Assembly (NCBI GenBank): GCA_936924235.1
Contig: CAKZHN010000124.1
Span: 1 to 6,799, forward strand
Length of the DNA: 6,799 bases
Direction: 5' to 3'
From: an uncultured Rhodoplanes sp.
Lineage (GTDB): Bacteria > Pseudomonadota > Alphaproteobacteria > Rhizobiales > Xanthobacteraceae
Part shown: positions 1-6,799 of the stretch, piece by piece
Layout: every line of letters begins with the position of its first letter
Position numbering within the stretch: position 1 is the stretch's first letter
Program-made: the position numbers and the translations under genes
The notes under the pieces: generated by a model
What the model saw: the letters and a program-made list of their open reading frames with translations, nothing else
Told to the model about the DNA's origin: nothing
Databases searched by the model: none

Positions 1-1191
<1,191 letters not shown>

Positions 1192-1193
<2 letters not shown>

Positions 1194-1205
1194 GGACAGG
1201 ACACG
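1192..1205 (+). promoter_or_regulatory. Shine-Dalgarno region fixing the nuoG start
   Basis: AAGGA at 1192-1196 overlaps the nuoF stop codon and lies 9 nt before the ATG at 1206; a second weaker AGGA at 1198-1201 lies 4 nt before it. This supports ATG 1206 as the start and shows that nuoG has its own ribosome entry site next to the end of nuoF. Confidence 0.65.
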
Positions 1206-3287
1206 ATGGCCAAGATCGTCATCGACGGCACTGAAGTCGACGTTCCGCCGGAGTTCACGCTGCTCCAGGCGGCGGAAGCCGCAGGCGCGGAAATCCCGCG
1301 CTTCTGCTTCCACGAGCGGCTGTCGATCGCCGGCAATTGCCGCATGTGCCTGGTCGAGCTGAAGGGTTCGCCGAAGCCGGTCGCGAGCTGCGCCTGGGGC
1401 GTGCGCGACTGCCGCCCGGGCCCGAACGGCGAGCCGCCGGTGGTCAACACCAAGTCGCCGATGGTGCGCAAGGCGCGCGAAGGCGTGATGGAATTCCTGC
1501 TGATCAACCATCCGCTGGATTGCCCGATCTGCGATCAGGGCGGCGAATGCGATCTGCAGGATCAGGCGATGGCCTACGGCGTCGACTCCAGTCGCTTCCA
1601 CGAGAACAAGCGCGCGGTCGAGGACAAGTATATCGGCCCGCTGGTGAAGACGATCATGAACCGCTGCATCCATTGCACGCGGTGCATCCGCTTCTCGGCG
1701 GAGGTCGCGGGCGTGCCGGAGCTCGGCGCGATCGGCCGCGGCGAGGACATGGAGATCACGACCTATCTCGAGCACGCGATGTCGTCGGAGCTGCAGGGCA
1801 ACGTGGTCGACCTGTGCCCGGTCGGCGCGCTGACCTCGAAGCCCTACGCGTTCGCGGCGCGGCCCTGGGAGCTCGCCAAGACCGAGACCATCGACGTGAT
1901 GGACGCCATCGGCTCGGCGATCCGCGTCGACAGCCGTGGTCGCGAGGTGATGCGAATTCTGCCGCGCACCAATGACGACGTGAACGAGGAGTGGATCTCC
2001 GACAAGACCCGCCACGTTGTCGACGGACTGCGCACCCAGCGGCTCGACCAGCCCTACATCCGCGAGAACGGCAAGTTGGTGCCCGCGACCTGGCGCGAGG
2101 CCTTTGCGGCCATCGCCGCCAAGGTGAAGGGCACGAGCCCGGAGCGGATCGGCGCGATCGCAGGCGATCTCGCCGCGGCCGAGGAGATGTTCGCGCTGAA
2201 GGACCTGATGACGCGGCTCGGCTCGAAGAACGTCGACGCCCGCCAGGACGGCTTGGTTCTCAATCCAGAGCTTGGCCGCTCGTCCTACCTGTTCAACGCG
2301 ACTATCGCCGGCATCGAGCGCGCCGACGCGCTGCTCTTGATCGGCTGCAATCCGCGCCGCGAGGCGGCGGTCATGAACGCCCGGATTCGCAAGCGCTGGC
2401 GGGCCGGCAAGTTCCCGGTCGGAGTGATCGGCGAGCGCGCCGATCTGACGTACAGCTATGACTATCTCGGCGCGGGCCCGGAGACGCTCGCCGATCTCGC
2501 GGCCGGCAAGGTGAGCTTCGCCGAGACGCTGAAGGGCGCCGAGCACCCGCTCATTATCGTGGGCGCGGGCGCATTGGCGCGGCCCGACGGTGCTGCGATC
2601 GCGGCGCTCGCTGCCAAGACCGCCATTGATCTCGGCGCCGTCAAGGACGGCTGGAACGGCTTCTGCGTGCTGCATACCGCGGCCTCGCGCGTGGGCGCCA
2701 TGGAGCTGGGCTTCGTGCCGGGCGAGGGCGGGCTCAACGCCACCGCGATGGCCAAGTCCAACGCGATCGACGTGCTGTTCCTGCTCGGCGCCGACGAGAT
2801 CGACGTGCCGTCCGCCGCCTTCGTGGTCTATGTCGGCAGTCACGGCGACAACGGCGCGCACCGCGCCGATGTGATCCTGCCGGGCGCCGCCTATCCGGAA
2901 AAATCCGGCATCTACGTCAACACCGAGGGCCGGGTGCAGATGTCGAGCCGCGCCACCTTCCCGCCGGGCGATGCCCGCGAGGACTGGGCGATCTTCCGCG
3001 CGCTGTCCGACGTGCTGGGCGCGAAGCTGCCCTATGACTCGCTCGGAGCGCTCCGGCAGGCGCTGTTCCGCGAGAAGTCGCAGTTCCAGCGCATCGGCCA
3101 GATCCTGCCGGGCGGGCCTGCCGACGTGCGGCAGCTGTCCATGGTCGGCGGCGCGATCGACAAGGCGCTGTTCGGCGCCACGATCGACGACTTCTATCTC
3201 ACCAATCCCATCGCACGCGCGTCCGCAATCATGGGCGAGTGCTCGGCACTCGCCGAGGCGCGTACGACCCTGACTGCGGCGGAGTAG
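1206..3287 (+). CDS. nuoG: NADH-quinone oxidoreductase subunit G (75 kDa, iron-sulfur)
   Basis: This is the large iron-sulfur subunit of the peripheral arm, carrying electrons from NuoF towards NuoI. The 693-residue length is normal for alphaproteobacteria and close to mitochondrial NDUFS1, shorter than E. coli NuoG. Domains in order: an N-terminal ferredoxin fold with N1b ligands C34, C45, C48, C62; the N5 set H102, C106, C109, C115; the N4 set C154, C157, C160 and C204; then a molybdopterin-oxidoreductase-like domain (about 215-600) that in known complex I binds no molybdenum cofactor; and the C-terminal NuoG domain with FYLTNPIARAS at 663-673. The CxxCxxxC set for cluster N7 is absent after residue 213, as in mitochondria. 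An approximately 8-residue insertion relative to human NDUFS1, near C69, separates N1b from N5. The ATG start gives the expected conserved N terminus. The stop is 3 nt before nuoH. Confidence 0.98.
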   Translation: MAKIVIDGTEVDVPPEFTLLQAAEAAGAEIPRFCFHERLSIAGNCRMCLVELKGSPKPVASCAWGVRDCRPGPNGEPPVVNTKSPMVRKAREGVMEFLLINHPLDCPICDQGGECDLQDQAMAYGVDSSRFHENKRAVEDKYIGPLVKTIMNRCIHCTRCIRFSAEVAGVPELGAIGRGEDMEITTYLEHAMSSELQGNVVDLCPVGALTSKPYAFAARPWELAKTETIDVMDAIGSAIRVDSRGREVMRILPRTNDDVNEEWISDKTRHVVDGLRTQRLDQPYIRENGKLVPATWREAFAAIAAKVKGTSPERIGAIAGDLAAAEEMFALKDLMTRLGSKNVDARQDGLVLNPELGRSSYLFNATIAGIERADALLLIGCNPRREAAVMNARIRKRWRAGKFPVGVIGERADLTYSYDYLGAGPETLADLAAGKVSFAETLKGAEHPLIIVGAGALARPDGAAIAALAAKTAIDLGAVKDGWNGFCVLHTAASRVGAMELGFVPGEGGLNATAMAKSNAIDVLFLLGADEIDVPSAAFVVYVGSHGDNGAHRADVILPGAAYPEKSGIYVNTEGRVQMSSRATFPPGDAREDWAIFRALSDVLGAKLPYDSLGALRQALFREKSQFQRIGQILPGGPADVRQLSMVGGAIDKALFGATIDDFYLTNPIARASAIMGECSALAEARTTLTAAE

Positions 3288-3290
3288 ACC
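3278..3290 (+). promoter_or_regulatory. Shine-Dalgarno of nuoH inside the nuoG end
   Basis: GGCGGAG at 3278-3284 is the last coding sequence of nuoG and sits 6 nt before the nuoH ATG. The nuoG stop lies between this site and the start, so ribosomes finishing nuoG clear the site just where nuoH begins. Translational coupling is an inference from this arrangement. Confidence 0.55.
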
Positions 3291-4328
3291 ATGACCTTCG
3301 CCGAATTCTGGACCGACTATCTCTGGCCGCTGATCATCATCGTGGCGGAATCGCTGCTGCTGCTCGTGGTGCTGCTGGTCGCGATCGCCTATGTGCTGCT
3401 CGCCGACCGCAAGATCTGGGCGGCGGTGCAGATCCGCCGCGGCCCGAACGTCGTCGGGCCCTGGGGCCTGTTCCAGTCCTTCGCCGACCTTCTGAAGTTC
3501 GTGTTCAAGGAGCCGACCATTCCGGCCGGCGCCAACAAGGGCGTGTTCCTGCTGGCGCCGCTGGTCACCTGTACGTTGGCGCTCGCGGCCTGGGCCGTGA
3601 TGCCGGTCAACGCCGGTTGGCTGATCGCCAACATCAACGTGGGCGTGCTCTACATCTTCGCGATCTCGTCGCTCGGCGTGTACGGCGTGATCATGGCGGG
3701 CTGGGCGTCGAACTCGAAATATCCGTTCCTCGCCGCGCTCCGCTCCGCCGCGCAGATGGTGTCCTACGAGGTCTCGATCGGCTTCGTCATCATCACGGTG
3801 CTGCTGTGCGCGGGCTCGCTCAATCTCTCCGCGATCGTCGCAGCGCAGGACACCCGCTTCGGCCTGTTCGGCTGGTACTGGCTGCCGCTCTTGCCGATGT
3901 TCGTCGTGTTCTTCGTCTCGGCGCTGGCCGAGACCAACCGCCCGCCGTTCGACCTGGTCGAGGCGGAGTCCGAGCTCGTCGCGGGCTTCATGGTCGAATA
4001 CGGCTCGACGCCGTACATGATGTTCATGCTCGGCGAATACGTCGCCATCGCCACCATGTGCGCCATGGGCACCATCCTGTTCCTGGGCGGCTGGCTGTCG
4101 CCGATCCCGGTCTGGCCGTTGACCTGGGCGCCGCTCGGCATCGTCTGGTTCACGCTCAAGGCACTGTTCATGTTCTTCCTGTTCGCCATGGTGAAGGCGA
4201 TCGTGCCGCGCTACCGCTACGACCAGCTCATGCGGCTCGGCTGGAAGGTGTTCCTGCCGATCTCGCTGGCGATGGTGGTGATCGTCGCGGCGGTGCTGCA
4301 GTTCGGCCACCTGGCGCCGAAGGGGTAA
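3291..4328 (+). CDS. nuoH: NADH-quinone oxidoreductase subunit H (ND1-like membrane subunit)
   Basis: NuoH is the membrane subunit joining the peripheral and membrane arms; it forms the entrance and part of the chamber for quinone and starts the proton path. The 345-residue protein is strongly hydrophobic with about eight membrane segments, the first at roughly 12-37. Family motifs present are RRGPNVVGPWGLFQSFAD at 49-66, the SNSKYPFLAALRSAAQMVSYE region at 140-160, and AETNRPPFDLVEAESELVAG at 213-232. Acidic residues E160, E214, E224, E226 and E228 are intact. Residue 39, in the ADRK motif after helix 1, is Asp where mitochondrial ND1 has Glu; as I recall, other alphaproteobacteria also have Asp. 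It lies 3 nt after nuoG and 4 nt before nuoI. A longer overlapping open frame here is a shadow; only this frame gives NuoH. Confidence 0.98.
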   Translation: MTFAEFWTDYLWPLIIIVAESLLLLVVLLVAIAYVLLADRKIWAAVQIRRGPNVVGPWGLFQSFADLLKFVFKEPTIPAGANKGVFLLAPLVTCTLALAAWAVMPVNAGWLIANINVGVLYIFAISSLGVYGVIMAGWASNSKYPFLAALRSAAQMVSYEVSIGFVIITVLLCAGSLNLSAIVAAQDTRFGLFGWYWLPLLPMFVVFFVSALAETNRPPFDLVEAESELVAGFMVEYGSTPYMMFMLGEYVAIATMCAMGTILFLGGWLSPIPVWPLTWAPLGIVWFTLKALFMFFLFAMVKAIVPRYRYDQLMRLGWKVFLPISLAMVVIVAAVLQFGHLAPKG

Positions 4329-4332
4329 GACG

Positions 4333-4821
4333 ATGAGGCTCGATCAGGCTGCCCGCTCGATATTCCTGCAGGAGTTCGTCTCGGCGTTCTTCCTCGGCAT
4401 GCGCTATTTCTTCAAGCCGAAGGCGACGCTGAACTATCCGTTCGAGAAGGGCCCGATCTCGCCGCGCTTCCGCGGCGAGCACGCGCTGCGCCGCTATCCG
4501 AACGGCGAGGAGCGCTGCATCGCCTGCAAGCTGTGCGAGGCGATCTGCCCGGCACAGGCCATCACCATCGAGGCCGGCCCGCGCCGGAACGACGGCACGC
4601 GGCGCACCACGCGCTACGACATCGACATGGTGAAGTGCATCTACTGCGGCCTGTGCCAGGAGGCGTGCCCGGTCGACGCCATCGTCGAGGGGCCGAACTT
4701 CGAGTTCGCCGCCGAGACCCGCGAGGAACTCTACTACGACAAGGAAAAGCTGCTCGCGAACGGCGACCGCTGGGAGCGCGAGATCGCGAAGAACATCGCG
4801 CTCGACGCGCCGTATCGGTGA
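4333..4821 (+). CDS. nuoI: NADH-quinone oxidoreductase subunit I (TYKY, 2x[4Fe-4S])
   Basis: NuoI is the ferredoxin-like subunit that takes electrons from NuoG through clusters N6a and N6b towards N2 on NuoB. The 162 residues match alphaproteobacterial and mitochondrial (NDUFS8) mature lengths. The N-terminal part (about 8-35, with RSIFLQEFVSAFFLGMRYFF) is the amphipathic anchor lying on the membrane. The two cluster motifs are C62-x2-C65-x2-C68-x3-C72 followed by Pro, and C102-x2-C105-x2-C108-x3-C112 followed by Pro. In the family fold the fourth Cys of each motif ligates the other cluster. All eight ligands are present. AAGGGG at 4320-4325, inside the end of nuoH, lies 7 nt before the ATG and supports this start. 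Confidence 0.98.
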   Translation: MRLDQAARSIFLQEFVSAFFLGMRYFFKPKATLNYPFEKGPISPRFRGEHALRRYPNGEERCIACKLCEAICPAQAITIEAGPRRNDGTRRTTRYDIDMVKCIYCGLCQEACPVDAIVEGPNFEFAAETREELYYDKEKLLANGDRWEREIAKNIALDAPYR

Positions 4822-4834
4822 GGGCGAGGCCGCG

Positions 4835-5449
4835 ATGATCCTTCCCGCGCTGTTCTTCTACCTGTTCGCGATCGTCTGTATCGCTTCCGCCGTGATGGTG
4901 ATCGCGGCGAAGAACCCGGTGCATTCGGTGCTGTATCTCATCCTCGCCTTCGTCAACGCCTCCGGCCTGTTCGTGCTGATGGGCGCCGAGTTCCTGGCGA
5001 TGATCCTGATCGTGGTCTATGTCGGCGCGGTCGCGGTGCTGTTCCTGTTCGTCGTCATGATGCTCGACGTCGACTTCGCGGAATTGCGCCAGGGCATCCT
5101 GCAGTACCTGCCGGTCGGCCTCGTGGTCGGCTTCATCTTCGTGGCCGAGCTGATGGCGGTCGGTGCGGCGTGGGTGATCCGGCCGTCGGTGCCGAAAATG
5201 ATCCCGGCGCCGATCCCTTCGACCATCACCAACACCGAGGCGCTCGGCCGGGTGCTCTACACCGACTACGTCTACTACTTCCAGGCGTCCGGCATCGTGC
5301 TGCTGATCGCCATGATCGGCGCCATCGTGCTGACGCTGCGTCACAAGCCGAACGTCAAGCGGCAGAACATCGCCGACCAGGTGGCGCGCAACCCCGCGAC
5401 CGCGATCGAGGTCGTGAAGGTGCAGCCGGGGCAGGGGCTTCAATCATGA
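4835..5449 (+). CDS. nuoJ: NADH-quinone oxidoreductase subunit J (ND6-like membrane subunit)
   Basis: NuoJ is a small membrane subunit between NuoH and the antiporter-like subunits; its third helix has a pi-bulge that changes shape during the catalytic cycle in known structures. The 204 residues show five hydrophobic segments, at roughly 3-24, 31-50, 54-78, 91-116 and 150-170. The conserved helix-3 block, including E52 and YVGAVAVLFLFVVMM at 62-76, is intact. A hydrophilic tail of about 35 residues follows the last helix, slightly longer than in E. coli but usual for alphaproteobacteria as I recall. GAGG at 4826-4829 lies 5 nt before the ATG. The stop codon overlaps the nuoK start in an ATGA, suggesting coupled translation of J and K. 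Confidence 0.97.
   Translation: MILPALFFYLFAIVCIASAVMVIAAKNPVHSVLYLILAFVNASGLFVLMGAEFLAMILIVVYVGAVAVLFLFVVMMLDVDFAELRQGILQYLPVGLVVGFIFVAELMAVGAAWVIRPSVPKMIPAPIPSTITNTEALGRVLYTDYVYYFQASGIVLLIAMIGAIVLTLRHKPNVKRQNIADQVARNPATAIEVVKVQPGQGLQS
5433..5449 (+). promoter_or_regulatory. nuoK ribosome binding site and J/K ATGA overlap
   Basis: AGGGG at 5433-5437 lies 8 nt before the ATG at 5446, and that ATG shares four bases with the nuoJ stop. This decides the nuoK start: the frame stays open far upstream inside nuoJ, but only this ATG gives a protein of family length with the usual NuoK N terminus. Confidence 0.7.
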
Positions 5450-5754
5450 CCATCGGACTGGGCCACTATCTCGCCGTTGCCGCGATCCTGTTCACGGTCG
5501 GCATCTTCGGCATCTTCCTCAACCGGAAGAACGTCATCGTCATCCTGATGTCGATCGAGCTGATCCTGCTGGCGGTCAACATCAACTTCGTCGCCTTCTC
5601 GACCCACATCGGCGACCTGATGGGGCAGGTGTTTGCGCTGCTGGTGCTCACCGTCGCCGCCGCCGAGGCCGCCATCGGCCTCGCCATCCTCGTCGTTTAC
5701 TTCCGCAACCGCGGTTCGATTGCGGTTGAAGATATCAATCTGATGAAGGGCTGA
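5446..5754 (+). CDS. nuoK: NADH-quinone oxidoreductase subunit K (ND4L-like membrane subunit)
   Basis: NuoK is the smallest membrane subunit and carries part of the charged axis that conducts protons through the middle of the membrane arm. The protein is 102 residues, against 100-102 in the family, with three hydrophobic helices at roughly 5-25, 29-50 and 60-86. The two buried glutamates are present: E38 in the VIVILMSIELILL helix and E74 in the TVAAAEAAIGLAI helix, matching E. coli NuoK E36 and E72. The start begins MTIGLGHYL, typical of the subunit. It overlaps nuoJ by 4 nt and ends 6 nt before nuoL. The same frame is open back to 5170, but that stretch codes for nuoJ in another frame and is not part of NuoK. 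Confidence 0.97.
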   Translation: MTIGLGHYLAVAAILFTVGIFGIFLNRKNVIVILMSIELILLAVNINFVAFSTHIGDLMGQVFALLVLTVAAAEAAIGLAILVVYFRNRGSIAVEDINLMKG

Positions 5755-5760
5755 GGCCGC

Positions 5761-6799
5761 ATGATCCCGGCAATCGTCTTCCTGCCGCTGCTCGGCTTCA
5801 TCCTGGCCGGCGCGATTTCGCTGGTCGGCGCCCGCGCGCGTTTCCCCGGCGCGGAGCCGTCCGACGACGATCATCACGCGGTCGCGCATGAAGCGACCGT
5901 CCACGATGGCCACGATGCCCATGGCCACGACGACCACGGCCATGGCCCGGTCGAGCCGCCGGCTGCGGGCTCCCGCGCCGCCGAAGTCATCACCACCTCG
6001 TTCCTGATGATCGCCGCGGTGCTGGCCTGGTTCACCTTCTGGAAGGTCGGCTTCGGCCACCAGGACGAGCGCATCACGCTGTTCACCTGGATCATCTCGG
6101 CCGACCTCAAGGTCGACTGGGCGCTGCGCATCGACTCGCTCACCGCCGTCATGCTGGTGGTGGTCACCACCGTGTCGGCGCTCGTGCACCTCTATTCGAT
6201 CGGCTACATGAACGAGGACCCGTACCGGCCCCGGTTCTTCGCCTACCTGTCGCTGTTCACCTTCGCGATGTTGGCGCTGGTCACCTCCGACAACCTTGCC
6301 CAGCTGTTTTTCGGCTGGGAGGGCGTGGGTCTCGCGAGCTATCTGCTGATCGGCTTCTGGTACTACAAGCCCGAGGCCAACGCGGCCGCCATCAAGGCCT
6401 TCGTCGTCAACCGCGTTGGCGATTTTGGCTTCGCGCTCGGCATCTTCGCCGTGTTCATGATGACGCAGTCGATCGACCTCGACACCGTGTTCACGCAGGC
6501 GCCGTCGCTCGCCGGCAAGACCATCAACTTCTTCGGCTGGCACGCCGACGCGCTGACCTTGATGTGCCTGCTGCTGTTCATGGGCGCGATGGGCAAGTCG
6601 GCGCAGTTCCTGCTGCACACCTGGCTGCCCGACGCCATGGAAGGCCCGACGCCGGTCTCGGCGCTCATCCACGCCGCCACCATGGTCACCGCCGGCGTGT
6701 TCATGGTCGCGCGACTCTCTCCGTTGTTCGAGCTTGCGCCGAACGCGTCCGCCGTCGTCACCCTGGTCGGCGCCACCACGGCGTTCTTCGCCGCGACCG
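5761..6799 (+). CDS. nuoL: NADH-quinone oxidoreductase subunit L (ND5-like antiporter subunit), 3' end missing
   Basis: NuoL is the distal, Mrp-antiporter-like proton-pumping subunit of the membrane arm. The open frame starts at an ATG 6 nt after nuoK, with GAGG at 5753-5756 and AAGGG at 5746-5750 upstream, and runs out of the window after 346 codons, about half of a protein usually above 600 residues. Key residues: E187 in FGWEGVGLASYLLIG (E. coli E144), the VVNRVGD motif ending at D221, K279 in GAMGKSAQ (E. coli K229), LPDAMEGPTPVSALIHAATM at 289-308 with H304 (E. coli H254). Helix 1 spans about 3-23, and a His/Asp-rich loop (35-62) separates it from helix 2 (about 74-95). No stop or frameshift occurs before the window end. 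The C-terminal half, including the long lateral helix, is expected downstream. Confidence 0.97.
   Translation, partial: MIPAIVFLPLLGFILAGAISLVGARARFPGAEPSDDDHHAVAHEATVHDGHDAHGHDDHGHGPVEPPAAGSRAAEVITTSFLMIAAVLAWFTFWKVGFGHQDERITLFTWIISADLKVDWALRIDSLTAVMLVVVTTVSALVHLYSIGYMNEDPYRPRFFAYLSLFTFAMLALVTSDNLAQLFFGWEGVGLASYLLIGFWYYKPEANAAAIKAFVVNRVGDFGFALGIFAVFMMTQSIDLDTVFTQAPSLAGKTINFFGWHADALTLMCLLLFMGAMGKSAQFLLHTWLPDAMEGPTPVSALIHAATMVTAGVFMVARLSPLFELAPNASAVVTLVGATTAFFAAT
5863..5946 (+). other. His/Asp-rich loop insertion in NuoL
   Basis: This segment codes for NuoL residues 35-62, between transmembrane helices 1 and 2. It holds nine His (38, 39, 43, 48, 51, 54, 56, 59, 61) and seven Asp with Gly and Ala, in a repeating HGH/HDxH-like pattern. 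E. coli NuoL has only a short link here. As I recall, Bradyrhizobium-type NuoL proteins have a similar insertion, so it is probably a lineage trait and not a local accident. R25 and R27 just before it suggest the loop faces the cytoplasm. Metal binding is possible from composition but unproven. Confidence 0.85.

Noticed and set aside
3239..4336. A 365-codon plus-strand open frame overlapping nearly all of nuoH
   Set aside because: Its product is Arg/Ala/Gly-rich and unlike any family, while the other frame encodes a full NuoH with all motifs. High GC content suppresses stops in the shadow frame.
4562..5443. A 293-codon open frame on the minus strand opposite nuoI and nuoJ
   Set aside because: Same explanation: His/Asp/Gln-rich complement of membrane-protein codons, then an Arg/Ser-rich tail opposite nuoI; no family resemblance.
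5170..5445. An upstream extension of the nuoK frame
   Set aside because: It lies inside nuoJ in another frame and would add 92 Arg/Ala/Asp-rich residues to a subunit that is always about 100 residues; the ATG at 5446 has a good ribosome site and gives the family N terminus.
5440..6672. A 410-codon open frame on the minus strand opposite nuoK and nuoL, rich in Asp, Glu, His, Arg and Gln
   Set aside because: It is antisense to two clear complex I genes in GC-rich DNA. Its charged low-complexity composition is what the complement of hydrophobic codons with G/C third bases gives, and it shows no recognisable domain.

Overview
The window is a stretch of a complex I (NDH-1, proton-pumping NADH:quinone oxidoreductase) operon, with seven nuo genes on the + strand in the order nuoF (3' part), nuoG, nuoH, nuoI, nuoJ, nuoK, nuoL (5' part). 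Both end genes run off the window. No accessory gene, mobile element, CRISPR array, RNA gene or convincing terminator was seen. It reads as ordinary housekeeping respiratory DNA, not a new system.

The organism is most likely an alphaproteobacterium, probably of the Rhizobiales/Hyphomicrobiales (Bradyrhizobium-, Rhodopseudomonas- or Rhodoplanes-like). The DNA is GC-rich with strong G/C bias at third codon positions. The subunits resemble mitochondrial complex I more than the E. coli enzyme: NuoG has no N7 cysteine set, NuoF has the mitochondrial-type spacing to its last N3 cysteine, and NuoI is a compact 162-residue TYKY type. NuoL carries a His/Asp-rich first loop that I recall from Bradyrhizobium-type proteins. 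This placement is from memory of family sequences, not from a search.

Layout: 1-1193 nuoF (NADH/FMN site and cluster N3); 1206-3287 nuoG (clusters N1b, N5, N4 and a vestigial molybdopterin-type domain); 3291-4328 nuoH (membrane subunit at the quinone site); 4333-4821 nuoI (clusters N6a and N6b); 4835-5449 nuoJ; 5446-5754 nuoK; 5761 to the end nuoL (antiporter-like pumping subunit, about the first half). Junctions are 12, 3, 4 and 13 nt, then a 4-nt ATGA overlap (J/K), then 6 nt. This fits one polycistronic message with tightly spaced or coupled translation, and leaves no intergenic space for other genes.

Together the genes form one electron and proton path. NADH gives electrons to FMN on NuoF; they pass through N3, N1b, N4, N5, N6a and N6b on NuoF, NuoG and NuoI towards quinone bound near NuoH; the membrane subunits NuoH, J, K and L couple this to proton translocation. 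The remaining subunits (NuoA-E, NuoM, NuoN) are expected outside the window. The points worth a second look are small: the His/Asp-rich NuoL loop, a Thr-to-Met change beside the NADH-site glutamates of NuoF, and an insertion with an extra cysteine between N1b and N5 in NuoG.
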